A DNA stretch of 64,000 bases from Rhopalosiphum padi (GCF_020882245.1 NC_083599.1:71407745-71471744); one strand, 5' to 3'. Positions 13,082 through 25,842 are shown, counted from the first letter of the stretch. Program-made: numbers and translations. The notes: generated by a model not told the origin, from the letters alone.

Positions 13082-16000
13082 CTGTAACAAAAAACATAGG
13101 TTATATATAAGTGAATTTACAAATTTTAAAGTATTATAAATATTACCATATTTAGTTGGAAAGATTGTCTCATCATTAATAGTTTTTTGAACGAACGTCA
13201 TAACATAGTCTATGTATAATGGAGCAGCTACTCGAGATTTTTTTCCTTTTTCGTCAAACCACAAGTAGGTTCTAATGAAAACAAAATTAAAAAATGAAAT
13301 ACATTATTAAACAGAATTATATAGATAACATTTTAATAGATCCACAAGACATGCGACTATGCGAGTTTGTATTTATATATTTTATTATAGGTATCTAATA
13401 AGTTTGTAAAATTAATTCAATATGATCAAAAAATTAAATTAATTAAAAATTATTTTTCAATTTATAGTTCATGAAATACCTATAACTTGGTCCAACCATA
13501 TCAGGACATCCCGAAATAGTACAGAATTCTGACACAGTTCCATAAATCAAGTTGGTGTTGTCAAAAATTGAAAGTGCTAGAACAAATAAAAATAGAAATT
13601 AAAATAACTAATAGATGTCGGCAAAAAACTACTTACTGTGAGAAGCAAGCCACTCATTAAAATCTATCCCATTAGGCATTTCAACTAATATCCTAAGATC
13701 AATGTCAGGTAACTTTTTTTCCAATACAGCTTCTTCCAAATACAACTTATTATCATCATTACATAATGATTCCTTGTCTTTGGCCTTTCGACCTTTCCTA
13801 TAAACAAACAAATATATTTATATATTTAATAGAACTTAAATTAATTAATTTAAAGCTTTTTAACAAAATGCATAATCAATAAGTAAATTTGAGTTAAAAC
13901 TATAATTGCCAACTATTAGCCAAGGAATTCATAAAATATTTTGATTTTATTAGGTATATGTATTGACTAAAAACTAAATATAATAATATAATATGTATAA
14001 AATTAATTTGAATGAATGGTATCCTTATTTTACACTAATATAATTATTAATATAATCTAGACAAAGCTGATACAAGGAAATAAAGGCTATTATATATTTA
14101 CATATCTTAATAATAAATTAATTGTATTATATAATATAGTACTATACTATTTATAAACTTATGAAAAAGTATAAATATAATAGTCTCAATACCAAAAATA
14201 CTTTATAAGTTTATGGTTTATATTTTATAGATTTTTAAAATTTAAATTTAAATTTTGTTTAATCCTCTATTTTTATTTCTCAATCCACCCATAGACATAA
14301 CTAATATAATATTTACTATACAATATATATTATATTATTTAATAATATATGACAGTAAATGTAAACATTATTTTGTATTGATACAACTTCTATAGTACTG
14401 TCTCATTTAAAGATGTACTAATAGATTAGTACCACTATTCAAGTATATAGAGTTAAACTTAATCTTCCAAATATTTTATGTGAAATACTAATTCCAAATT
14501 AGAAAACCACAACTTATATAAAACCTTAGTATTTTTAAATTTTATTAGGTAAAATATTTATACCAACTACCAACAATATCTATACTTTAACCAATTATTA
14601 TCTTTATTATATACCTTAATTTTTAACTATGATAGATACATGTGTATACAGTGATATAACTTGGTAAAAAATTAAATAAATAAACTTTGTAGGTACAAAT
14701 AATTTCAGGAAAAAACATTTTTATCTTATAAATGTGTGAAATGTATTCATTCTTTTTTTTAGAAGATTTAAAGATTTCTACTGTTGGTATATCTGGCAAA
14801 ATAATACCTTTGCACCCAGCATACATACCCGAGGAAGTGAATACCCCCACAATTATGCTACTGTGTATATAAATAAAAATGAAAACAATTATTTTATATT
14901 AAGATAATATAAATACTCAGGAATTATTGATAATTATACATAGCATAATTTAAACTCAAAATATTTATTGGTACTCTGATAATTATTTATACTTTAAATT
15001 ATAAATTTGGAATATATATGTCACAGTATGTACATTGCTCATGAAATTTGAGCCTGCCAGAGCAATTTGTACTGAATACAAAAAAATTATTTTTTATACC
15101 ATAATTTTTATTAGATTTATTATAACTAATGATAAAAAATGTATATATCATTATTAGTTTTAATTAATTTTTGTATTATAATCTATTAATTATAATTTAT
15201 ATTCTGAATTTTTTAAAACAATTATAGTAATGATAATAATTATTTACCTAATATTGAAAGCATAACAACATACAAAATAAATAATAAGTTACCATATTTT
15301 ATTATTATATTAAGATTATTTACAATTTTATTATTATCTATTTATTTGAATTTAATTCACTAGAATAATACTTAGATTTGTAGTCTACCTGATTTTCTAC
15401 ATTTTTATCAATCCAATATGGCCATATAGAAAAACAGTACTACTAAAATAGTATAATAAAAAAAATAATAGACAATTTATATGGTATGTTTCAAATCAGA
15501 ATAACTGCAATTATAAGTGTCACCTTAGAAAATTATGCACAGATTAATAGTCAAAAATAATATTAATATCATAATACCTAAATAATAACTTATTTATTTA
15601 TTTTGAATGACATTGTGTCATAGCATAAAAATATAACTATATCATTTTTAAATATTCAAAATATAATAAATAGAAAATCATAAAATTATAATGAATAATA
15701 CACGGTAGATCATGGAGATTAAAATTACATTTGAATGTGTTAAATCATTGTAATACACTCTACATATTAGCAATTTTTTTTTTGTTTATTTTTTCATCAA
15801 TCAATATTATAATTATTATTAGTAATAAATTTCAAAAAATAATTTGTTTGTATTTACAGTTTAATTTTCCTGGTAATGTATAAATTTATTGTATAAATTT
15901 ACAAAACAAGTATTAGCATTCCGCCATTGACTTCAATAATAGCAACAGTTATTAAATTATCTTAAATTTTTCTAAATTATGAAATTTTAAATTATATAAT

Positions 16001-19000
16001 TGATAATTATTATTCATAATTACCTATTCATTATGACATAGTCTACTTTTATTAATATTTTGGTACTTGTATAGTATGCTACCTACTAAAAAAACTGTAT
16101 GCGTGTAGTATTCTACCTACTGTAGTTAATTTTATTTCATTTCGTTTAACGGTTGAAAAGTAAATTTGAGCCATTAACATAAATAAAATATAACAGTTGT
16201 ATTATAAAACTATAGCTAAATAGCCATTATGATAAATATTCACTAAGACCCACAATAACTTACTTTTAGATATTTTTTATATATTTGTCTATGTTGTGTC
16301 TGTGTTTTTCATTGCAAGTTTTACTTTGTAATTAATGAATAAATCAATGTGCTATTAGTACAGGTATTTTATATCTGATGAGGAAACATGTATTATATAT
16401 CTTCAAGAGAAAAATTTGATGCCAGAACTTAGTAGTTATTCCAAATTGAAAGATACTGTTATTTGTGAAAGTATGTTGAAAGAATATAAAAAAAAAATTT
16501 TAATGAATAAAATACGATAAAGTTTTTAGGTAGATATATAGCATACTGCACGAGTACCTATATTTTTTTTAAATTACTGATTCTTAAGTTTTTTTGAAGG
16601 AAAAGGACAAACCAGAATATTCAAAACCTGTACGGAGAAGTGAACATTAATTGACTTTTAAAAAGTAGTAGATTTAACTGGGCAGGACACGTGCGGAAAT
16701 TAATGGGAATAATTGATTAGGTTGAAAATTTAAAATGAAACAGAAACATGACATCCCAGACTAAGATGGAAGGATAGAGTAGTCAAAGACTTGAAATAGC
16801 TTTTAATAGAGAACGGGGAAAAACAGGGAAAAGAGAGACTGTTAGAGGGTAAGTGTTACATGTAAAATACCAAAGAAGAAATGATTATTTTTTTTTTATA
16901 AGATAATATATGAAAAATACAATGTCTAACTGAAAATGTTTAATAATATTATCACTGTCTTTTAAAAATTGTATTTATTATTTAAAATTTAAGTATATTA
17001 TTATAAATTACAAATTATTATTCACAAGTCACAGCTACTTATCACAGGACAACTATTATTATTATGAATAATACTAAATCCACAAATGCAAATAAAATAC
17101 TATCAGTCAAATTGTCAGTTTTAAATAAATTGAATAATTATTGAAATTTGGTCCAACTAATTGTCAAAGTAAAAAAAGTTCATTACAATTACATAAATTA
17201 TTATGTGATCTATCATCAAAATATGACTAAAGTAAAAAACTGTCAACAGTGACCATGAATTCTTTTTTTGAATAATTGATCAATTATTTATTTATTAGAA
17301 GCTGTTAAACGATAAGTATATAAATAATAAATATTCAGAATGAAAATCATAAATTAAACTTTTAACAAAATAAAATTGCATAACATAAAATATTTATTTA
17401 AGTTTTGTAATCATAGGGTAATAAATAAATTCAATAAAAAAGATTACTAATAAATCATATAACCAATTCACCTGTATATTGTACTTTTTAGATTTTAATG
17501 AAAAAATTTGATTTCAATATTTATAAATACATAATTTCTTATTACAATGTAATGGGTAATTTTTTAATAAATATACATTGTAAGTATTGTATTTAATATA
17601 ATAATATATTTTGAGTTGATCTTAAATTTGAGTTATATGCTGTTGATAATTTTAAAATAAACTATTTTGAATGAAGGTTATAAAAGCAAAAATTGACAAT
17701 TGATTTTCTTGGCTATTAGAAAATCTTGAGAAAATTAACAAATAGACGTTGTAAAATAATTAAATACTATCAATATTAAACATCTAAAATATAATTTATA
17801 TACAAATATTAAAAAAAAGTTGTACTAAAGAATTTAAAAATGATAAAATGCATTTTTAAATAATATATGCTTTGGTCATAGATTCATAAATATTGATCTT
17901 AATTAGTGGAAAACTAAATAATAACAAATTTCAGATAAAAAATTTCATTCATAGCATCCAGATTACTGTTATTTAACTGTGATAAAAAAAAATTATTATC
18001 CTTAAATAATTGTACTATATTTATGGCTAAATTTTTATTTGGAAAATTTGATGGTTTGATTTTATTTAATCAAAAACTTATATTATTTACATCCAAAAAT
18101 GTAAATGAGTAATGAGTATGTATTATGTACATAGAATATTGCAATATAAAAAGCTTTTTACTCGATTAATAAATAAAATATTATAAAAACTCATGTACTA
18201 ACTATATAATAATATAATATTCTTAGTTGTAAGTTTGATAATTAAATAGTATTATTAATGTTGTATATTCAACAAATATCACTAAACTAAAACATTCTAG
18301 GTAGGTCTGAGGTCAGTTTATCTAAGAATCAATCATTAAATTTTGCTTTGAATTATATCAAACAAACTCAACAAAGACTATGTTATAGAAGTTTAAATTA
18401 ACAGGAAATTGTAGTCAAGCGATTGATAATAAAAAACTTAGTGAACACTAGCAATTTAAAGAAAACCATTATATAATAGTAAAGATGATAAAAGAATAAA
18501 ATTAAAGATAATAATAATATTAATTATATAGTAAGTACAATTTAAAGGTTCTACCTAGATCAGAATAATTTATTAATTATTAATAGATAGTAGATACCTA
18601 TAGTAGGTTTAATAAAGTATTTTAGAATAGCATTTTAGGAGATTATCTGGTCTATTTTAGTGGTATAATAAAAAGTTAAACTTAACAAATCTGTTAATAC
18701 TTTAATGATCAGTATTTACAAAATTAAAAATATAAATTTAATATGTAGTATAATCAAATGTAACTAGTAACAGTTTTTAAATTATTAACTTAACATAAAT
18801 ATATATATAATTATTCTTACTTATAACTATTATTCAACCCATTATTTATTAAAAAAAACCATCACATTTAACACACACATAATTAATGAGTAACTTCATA
18901 CAAACTAGTGAAAAGTCAAAGCTATTTAAAAATATTTTTTATTATATTTTATTAAATACAACACCTACACGATGTAGACATTATTAACTCGATACATTAT

Positions 19001-19610
19001 ATATTATAATAGACGTATGTCTATACATAATAATCATAGTACCTAGATATTGGAACAATATTTAGACCAATCCAATATCAAGATAATAATTATCTAATCC
19101 AAATATCAGAATAAATTTATTTTGTCCAAATTTAGTATCAAATCTACTAATTTTCCTAAAATGTAAGTATTAGAGGTAAAAAGTAGAAACTAAAATATTT
19201 CTATAATTAGTCCTTTTGGCACAAGAAACTTGATACTGAACAAGTAATGTTTAAAATGTTTTGTCAAAGAACTGTAACAGATTGTATGTGCAAGCATGAA
19301 CATTATACTTTTATAAATATACAATGCATATCTATTATTTAAATACATTTTTATATTATATAAATAAAATATTAATTTATATTAATATAACCTTTTGTCA
19401 GAACCCACATCAATATCATCAAAAATAAAAATAAAATAATTATTATCATATTATTGTTAGTGTGATAATAGTATAATCCAGATTAAACGGATCATGACGT
19501 TTGCTTCAACTTGGGATAAGTAATGGAAAAATGGATTGACACGGATTTGATGGTGTTCAGCACTGAACTAGGTACGACACTAGTGGAATGACAGACAAGA
19601 CTTACCCCAT
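12681..19610 (-). CDS. Mob2: Mob2, MOB kinase activator 2 (spliced gene)
   Basis: This encodes a MOB/phocein-domain adaptor; MOB2 proteins bind the N-terminal region of NDR/LATS kinases (Tricornered in flies) and act in cell shape and neurite control. I read five coding exons on the minus strand: 19606-19610 (minimal), 13637-13797, 13480-13576, 13147-13271 and 12681-13081. All junctions are GT-AG and all phases agree, giving 262 codons from the ATG at 19610. The MOB zinc ligands are visible: Cys74 and Cys79 in FCTISGCPDM, and His154 and His159 in HLYHSHF. The strings LWFDEKGKKSRVAAP, NEWLASHT and FPTKYANEFP are characteristic of MOB2 rather than MOB1, MOB3 or MOB4. The last 50 or so residues are an acidic, non-conserved tail. 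The N-terminus is uncertain: the frame stays open upstream to 19712 but holds no other ATG. The first intron is about 5.8 kb. Identity is confident; the start is not. Confidence 0.9.
13147..13271 (-). CDS. Mob2: Mob2 exon 4
   Basis: This 125-base exon encodes residues 88-130. The acceptor is TTCATTAG and the donor GTAATA. It contains YLWFDEKGKK and FPTKY, conserved across the MOB core. Confidence 0.88.
13480..13576 (-). CDS. Mob2: Mob2 exon 3
   Basis: This 97-base exon encodes residues 56-88. The acceptor is TTCTAG and the donor GTATTT. It carries the first pair of MOB zinc ligands, Cys74 and Cys79, in FCTISGCPDM. Confidence 0.88.
13637..13797 (-). CDS. Mob2: Mob2 exon 2
   Basis: This 161-base exon encodes residues 2-56 of the minimal protein. 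The acceptor is TTTATAG before 13797 and the donor GTAAGT follows 13637. It ends in the MOB2 signature NEWLASH. Confidence 0.88.
13798..19605 (-). other. First intron of Mob2, about 5.8 kb
   Basis: The intron is bounded by GTAAGT at 19605 and TTTATAG at 13798. It is AT-rich and contains a LINE relic at about 16596-16860. An open frame at 14623-14850 contains possible splice signals, and one reading (ending before GTATTA near 14800) would even splice in phase to exon 2. Its protein is not MOB-like, so I do not call it an alternative first exon. Confidence 0.7.
16596..16860 (+). pseudogene. 3' end relic of a LINE reverse-transcriptase ORF
   Basis: In shifting frames the plus strand reads pieces resembling the C-terminal tail of many LINE ORF2 proteins: a WAGHV-like string (tgggcaggacacgtg at about 16679) followed by PRLRWKDRVVKDL at about 16762-16800. 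Several stops and frameshifts interrupt it. Only the C-terminal tail is left, as expected of an old 5'-truncated copy. The clade (RTE- or CR1-like) is uncertain. Confidence 0.55.
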
Positions 19611-20990
19611 AAACCAGTCCACGGTGTCGCGGAGATATTCGGGTAGCTTGTCCAGTTTGTCGGATTGTCTACGCGTCCACCATTCGAATATTGACCGGCG
19701 GAATATACCGCGCTAACACCACCGCGGTGTTGTCGATGATCGGACGTCCACAGAGACGGTCGTCAGGTGTCCATGTCCGGCGTTGAACAACGGACACGGG
19801 CACGAGTCGCGGTGTTTTTGATGCGGCGTATTATTATTGCGACGACGACGACGACAGCGGCTGCGGCGGCAGCGGCAGCGGCGACGACAGCAGCGGCAGT
19901 AGCGGCGGCGGCGATCGTGTAGCGGCGTCGGCGACGGCGGCAGACGACCAAATGCACATCGCACTCAACTCAATCGGTGCCGAAACGACGACGGAATAAA
20001 CCGACATTTATGAACAAAACAACGAGCAATACACATAGACATTCGTTCGTTGGGTTTGTCAGGTAGTACGACGTAAATAATTAATGCAGTTGTTGTTGTT
20101 GTTGTTGTTGTGGTCGCGGTCGTAAGTTTTGACTCGGAAAAAAAATGACAAGCTGGAGGGAACGACGTAAAAAAATCCTTATCATTGCGTAGCTCCTGCG
20201 GTGATAAGCATTGAGCGCACGCCGTCGTCGTACTACAATATTATGCACTACTAACTGTATATAATTATTATTATTATTATTATTATTATAATACGCTGTG
20301 GCTATTTAGTGTTGGCTACAGCTGGCTACTGCTGCTGAAAGCTGCGTGCGCTCGATAACGCTGCTCCGACGGCGATGCGAAAATAATAACGAGAAAATTA
20401 ACGCGATATATTTTAGAGTAGGTACGGCACAACACCGTCCTCCCGTCGTGTGACGTGCGGCGGCGATAATATAATTATTATGCAGTATGTGATGCACCAT
20501 TGCGGTACACCAGCTGAGCCGAAACGGCTATTGCCGCATGTTATTTAATAACGACGGACATTTTTTTTTTTAATCCTCAGAGATATAAATATACACCGTG
20601 TGCTCGTGCGCTTGTACACCTACGACGACGACACGAGTATATTATTATATTGTGTGACAGTTGTGTTTTTTTTTGTTTTCCGTCTTCGCGGAGCAGGTGT
20701 AACTGATGGCTCGACGTCGACGGCGGCGGCGCGTTACGGCATCTGTGGTGTCGGCCGGCGGCTGCGAGGGGGGCACTCACGCCTACGCTGTGGATAACGT
20801 TATGCGCCGAACCGATCGGAATATTACGAAATGTCGATAAAATAATTACCCAATAATAATACATTCAGCGGGGCTGCGAATTGTGATAGACGACACCAGT
20901 GTGGGTATAATGTGATGACACCGATGACTGATGCGTTTGCATACGTGCGTATAGCGACTCGGGGGGGGGGGGGGGGGGGTAAAATTAATC
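19600..20990 (-). promoter_or_regulatory. CpG-rich block at the Mob2 5' end, probable promoter and 5' UTR
   Basis: This is one of two GC- and CpG-rich stretches in the window, the other being the retrotransposon, and it coincides with the first Mob2 exon. It contains CGN trinucleotide runs (19840-19930), a GTT run (about 20088-20112), an ATT run (about 20264-20290) and a 19-base G run (20961-20979). The short open frames in it are low-complexity Arg/Ala-rich readings of these repeats and are not supported as genes. A promoter role is inferred from position and composition; no transcription start motif was identified. Confidence 0.5.
19606..19712 (-). CDS. Mob2: Mob2 exon 1 (first coding exon, start uncertain)
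   Basis: The exon ends ATG GG followed by the donor GTAAGT, and splices in phase to 13797 to give WFMGKGRKAK, matching the DW(L/F)MGK start of MOB2 proteins. The only ATG in this frame is 19610-19608. Upstream, the frame is open from 19712 and reads ..LDKLPEYLRDTVDWFMG, protein-like but without Met, until an in-frame TAG at 19715-19713. The upstream residues may be 5' UTR, may be joined to an unseen upstream exon, or may use a non-AUG start. Confidence 0.6.
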
Positions 20991-21339
20991 GAGTTCCGTC
21001 AAAATGTATTTTACGTTATTAGGTAGGTACTTACTACCTATATAGTACTACTATTATTATAATAATAATACATTATAGAAGACAGACACCACCGACATGG
21101 CAACATGTCATATATTGGCGTATTTTTGTTTGTTTGTTTTTTTTTTTTTACATATTTCAATGTTTGAGAGTTCGAACACATTATTAGGTATTTTAAAAAA
21201 TTCTGATGATTTGCATTAATCTGCATATTTATCATTTTTCATTAAATCATACCGCCAAGATTGACAAAAATTAAATAACTTACAAGTTATTCGATTATAA
21301 AAATTGTATTTTAGAATTTATATTAGGTATACTATATGA

Positions 21340-22101
21340 TAAATAAACAGGCACGGCACCAAGGGGGGCAAGGTGGGGCTTTAGCCCCCTCAGAAAACAG
21401 TTCAGCCCTCTTGCCAGCCCCCCTTTGAAAAATATGTATGATATAATAAAGTCACAAAACATTATAAATTGAGGAATAAATTTAATTTATTATAAATCAT
21501 AATAATTGAATTAATGAAGTTTGTACAAATAGCATCTTTGGTCTTTTTATAATGGATTAACCTACTAGTATTATCTAATAAGGAATAAATTTACAATTTC
21601 AATAAAATATGTTTTGAAATTTGTAAAATAAGAAAAAAGTATTTTATTTTTTTTATTATTACCTTTATTGAATACTAATTACTGGATGAAAATAAACAAA
21701 TGTATCCCAAATCTTAGCATTAAAGTTGAGTCAAACAAATTCATCTGTTCATTACTAAACACAATTACTTTAATTTATATTTATGAAAATGTAAGTAAAA
21801 AACATAATCATTCATTCACAAAGGTAATAAAGAAAATGTCATTTTTATACATCATTGTTAATATATGTAGTTGTTGAAGATCTGTGATTAAAAAATTTTT
21901 CTTAAATAAGGTACATAAAAAATATTTGACATTATACTTGAAACATTTTTAACTATTCAAAAGTTTGATACGAAAATATTTATATTTAATTTAAATAACC
22001 TCATTGATTGCTGAAAAAACCTTAGCCCATATAAAAAAATATTTGCCTCACTCTGCCCCCCTCCCCATGGAAAAAATGCTAGTGCCGTGCTTGTAAATTA
22101 A
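21340..22101. mobile_element. Non-autonomous hAT-type element, copy 1 (746 bp)
   Basis: The element proper is 21348-22093. Ends are CAGGCACGGCACCAAGG on the left and, reverse-complemented, CAAGCACGGCACTAGCA on the right. Flanking 8-mers TAAATAAA (21340-21347) and TAAATTAA (22094-22101) match at 7 of 8. Both ends abut G- or C-rich runs. A related copy lies inverted at 62652-63437. An open frame at 21668-21877 shares NYWMKINKC and KVESNKFICSLLN with the other copy; because it is internal to a repeat and short, I do not call it a gene. Confidence 0.7.
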
Positions 22102-24281
22102 AAATATTTAACAAAAAATATATGTATATCATAATTTGTTATTAATATTTTTAAATATTCTTAAATAAAATTAGTATTGCCTATGATTTTTTCAATTTTC
22201 GTATATTTTTACATAGTTACCCAATTGGCAGTGTATAAACTTTAAGATCTCGAAGTACTTGTTCAACTGTTTGTTAGTGCATTCAATTCACAAGCTCTGA
22301 TAATAATCAAATAAGAAAGTAGATATACGATAGTATTGTATATACCTACAATTGACAAATATTGAAATAATATAATATAGGACGTGTATTATATACATAG
22401 TTTACTACTGCAGTACGCCAATACCTACTGGATATGGCTACAAATGTCAAACACAGATGTCACTAATGGCGCACGTGCCACGTTCGTTATTAAAATATAT
22501 CGTAGGTTTATTTGCAGTGTTCTTGTACACCCTATCGTCCCCTATCTAATCTTTACGCGCCGTGGCATCGTCAGATATCGTTTCGACTACTTTAATAATG
22601 TAATGTAATGATCGTAGCCTCGTAGATATTGACAATAGTACAACACGGCTGTTATACATTGGTCTCGAGGACGAGTCGAAAAATAAGAGACCCGCCTGTC
22701 CGACACAATATTATTGTCGACTGTCGTATACATAATATAATATATTACGAATTTACGAATTATAATACCCGTCATCGTCATTCGTCACGTCCTCAGACTA
22801 AGTGTTATAAATTATGTCAATTATGATTATGTGACTGATATGTATATTATAGTATATGTGATACTAATATAGTAATATATTAATTATGTTGAACATTTTC
22901 TGTAGCCCTTTAGATACACGCACTTTCTCACCATAGGTTCATGCATAAAAAATATAAAATAATTTTAAAAAGTAGGTAAATACCTGTAGTACGAGTAAAA
23001 TTGTTAAAAATTTAACTATACCTATTCAGAATATTTATAAAATAATTATAATTAATTTAACTTATAAGTATAAATTATAATTTACAAATAAATATTCTGA
23101 ATAGGTATAAATTCATATGACTATTGTGACTATAATATATCATGTAGCATTGTAACTATATGTAGACATGTAAAGTAAGCATGTTGGTACTAGGTACTTT
23201 AACAACTGTTAACTATACCCACTCAACTCCCCGTAGTGTTCATAAAATATTTAAAATACTACATAAAATATGATATACTAAAATATACTACGCACTATTA
23301 TACAAATATGGTTTTTTATTATTTCAAATGTATGAATTTACTTACTATATTACATACAAATATACAATTATATAATATTTTAATTAGGTAATCGAAATCA
23401 TCCAGTATAGGTAGGTATATTGTATAAAAATAAAACCTAAATGCAGGTTGCAATGTATATTCACAATTTTCACATATAGGTGACCAAACAGTTTGACCTA
23501 TAAATCGATAATTTTTACTTTTTACTATAGCGGTAAAGATAATAGTAATGTAAATTACCTACTTAATTAGTAATTTTATAGTTCAATAACTTGTATTAGA
23601 GTATTACAATTTAACTAAAATGTGTATTCTATATTAAAAATTAATGTTTTTCACTAAACATAATAATTGTACCAAAAATAAAAATAAAATAATTATAATG
23701 AATCCATTAATTTATACTTATTTATTAAGTAATTAAAATAATTGGTTCATTGAATTTGATTGTAATTATTGTAAATATATAAAAATACAATATGGTTTTA
23801 TAACTTTCTATTTCTATAATCTATAAAAGTTACAAAACGAAAAAATATGGCAGTTGCCAGTTACCAAAATTTTAATATATGAATATCATTAGTCACTTGT
23901 TTATTAGTCATTGACCCATATCATAATTATTTCCCTATAATTAATTTATAGTTTTAAATGATGACGTCTATAGACATAGAGACGTTTACAATGAGTAGGG
24001 CTCAGATTTCAATGCATATCAATTTTTTTTTTTTTTTTTTGGAATGTTTTACTCGATGCTTTCCAAACTACAAATGTCTTTCAAGTAGATACTCCATGTC
24101 GTAATAACAAAATTTCTTTGAGTCGTTTTATTGAATTTTTATCGAATTTTATAAATTTTTGGGGCATTATTGACTTTGACGTTTTTAATGCATTTTATAA
24201 GACATTTTTGATCCATTTATTCATTCTTGTATTTTGAATAAAAAAAAAAATGAACTTCATTCATATATAAACATAATATAA
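22102..24281. other. AT-rich spacer with one mixed-composition patch
   Basis: The stretch 22384-22826 is less AT-biased and contains several CpGs and three overlapping short open frames on both strands, none with a recognisable domain. The hairpin at 23017-23109 is listed separately. A T-run of 18 is at about 24025-24042. Confidence 0.4.
23017..23109. repeat. Perfect inverted repeat, 21-bp arms, 51-bp loop
   Basis: The left arm 23017-23037 begins TATACCTATTCAG and its exact reverse complement is at 23089-23109. The loop is itself partly self-complementary A/T. It could be a small MITE remnant or a transcribed hairpin; no coding capacity. Confidence 0.75.
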
Positions 24282-25048
24282 TACATGGTCAGGGCCGTAT
24301 TTGAGGGGGGGGCAAGTGTACCTTGTTGCCCGGGGCGGCAAATTTTTTAGCTTATTAGGGGGGCGGAAATTTTATATCGAAATATTATGGCGTATCTAAT
24401 AACAAAAAAAAAATGTTTTTATTTATATTTCAATACATTTATTGGATAATTATTATCATTGATTATAAATACTATATAATATTTATAATCAATGTTATTA
24501 TTTAATATTAAGTATTATTTATAATTTTATTCTCAGACCTTCAGTCAAGGAGAAAGTTATAATTGTATTTATATAACTATTTAGATTATAATTATTAATA
24601 AAAAATACAATACTTAACAATAAATAATACATAATTTACTTGGAACTATTTTCTTTATTTAACATTGGTTATTTCCTATGTAGAAAAATAACTATAATAG
24701 AAGAAATATTAATATTTATAGAGAAATTATATTATATTTTGTTAAATTTTTATGATCATAATTATTATTTATAATACATTTTACAATAATAAGTTACACG
24801 CATGAATATAATATAATAGTGTACCTATATTGTATATACATTTAATTTGCCAATATTATATTAGTGAGAGTAGCATATTATTATGTTTATGTAGTTGGTT
24901 TAATTTTCTGTGAACCAAAATTATATACAACAAAATAGTTACACCTTACATTTTAAGAAATAGCATTTGTGGGGGGGGGGGGGGGTAGGGGCGGCGGAAA
25001 TATGTTGCCCCGGGGCGCAAATTGTTCAAATACGGCCCTGTACATGGT
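24282..25048. mobile_element. hAT-type non-autonomous element (751 bp) with perfect target duplication
   Basis: The element proper is 24290-25040. Terminal inverted repeats are CAGGGCCGTATTTGA and TCAAATACGGCCCTG, perfect over 15 bp. The 8-bp direct duplication TACATGGT lies at 24282-24289 and 25041-25048. GC-rich subterminal runs (a G run with GGGGCGGC) sit at both ends and the interior is AT-rich with a near-palindrome at about 24460-24489. There is no transposase, so it depends on an autonomous hAT elsewhere. Confidence 0.88.
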
Positions 25049-25405
25049 ACAAATGTGTAATATGTAATAGTGAAATAAAAATGTATTTTGTCAGATTTAA
25101 GTTTTTACTCATTTTTTATATTTATAAACATAGGTGACTACATAATTTTTTTTAAATATGTTTTAGAGTTTTTTAGGTCATAAATGCATTTTTTAATAAT
25201 TTTAGGACATTTAAATTCGATTCCTATTAATATGTAACTAAAATTATAATTAAATCCGTTATAAATAGGAAGCTGTATAAGTTGTTATCACATTGTGACA
25301 TGAACTAATAAATATTTACTACAATAATTTGCCTATATATTATGTACATATTACATAATATATTAATACTAAACTATGTATAGTTTCTTATAAAAATAAA
25401 ATAGT

Positions 25406-25842
25406 ATACTAAACATAGGCGTAAATTGGGGAGAGGGGGCTTAGCCTCCCTACAGATTTAAATTTTTTCAAGAAATTTAAGGTTATTTATTACAGACAAT
25501 TATAAAATGTAATCGGATATCCGATAGGTATGTGTTATGTGAACATTTAAGCTTCATGTATGAATTTTGTATAGTAAATTTGTAATTAAATTAAAATGTT
25601 TGAGCTATACGTTAATATTTTATAACGACAACGATAAAAAGTTATGTATTATACTATTATACGCCGTTAAATAAATAATTTTAAAGTTTCTACATTACAT
25701 TTTATATAATAAATATTAGAATAAAATTGTAAAATGTATATGTAAGGGGTGTGGGGGGCAATGCCCTCCGCGGGCCTGTTCTATGTTTATAATCTTAGCC
25801 TCCCATTCTATAACAAAGAAAATTTACGCCTATGATACTAAA
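25406..25842. mobile_element. MITE (421 bp), perfect 14-bp inverted ends and 8-bp duplication
   Basis: The element proper is 25414-25834. Ends are CATAGGCGTAAATT and its exact reverse complement. The target duplication ATACTAAA is perfect at 25406-25413 and 25835-25842. The stretch next to each end contains CTTAGCCTCCC in direct orientation. There is no coding capacity. The 8-bp duplication points to the hAT superfamily. Confidence 0.88.

Noticed and set aside
19713..19964. Arg/Cys-rich and Ala-rich open frames on the minus strand
   Set aside because: They are readings of CGN trinucleotide repeats in the Mob2 5' region; low complexity and conflicting frames argue against real proteins.
20306..20864. 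Three open frames of 64-95 codons in the CpG-rich block
   Set aside because: Overlapping, on both strands, no motif; GC-rich DNA has fewer chance stops.
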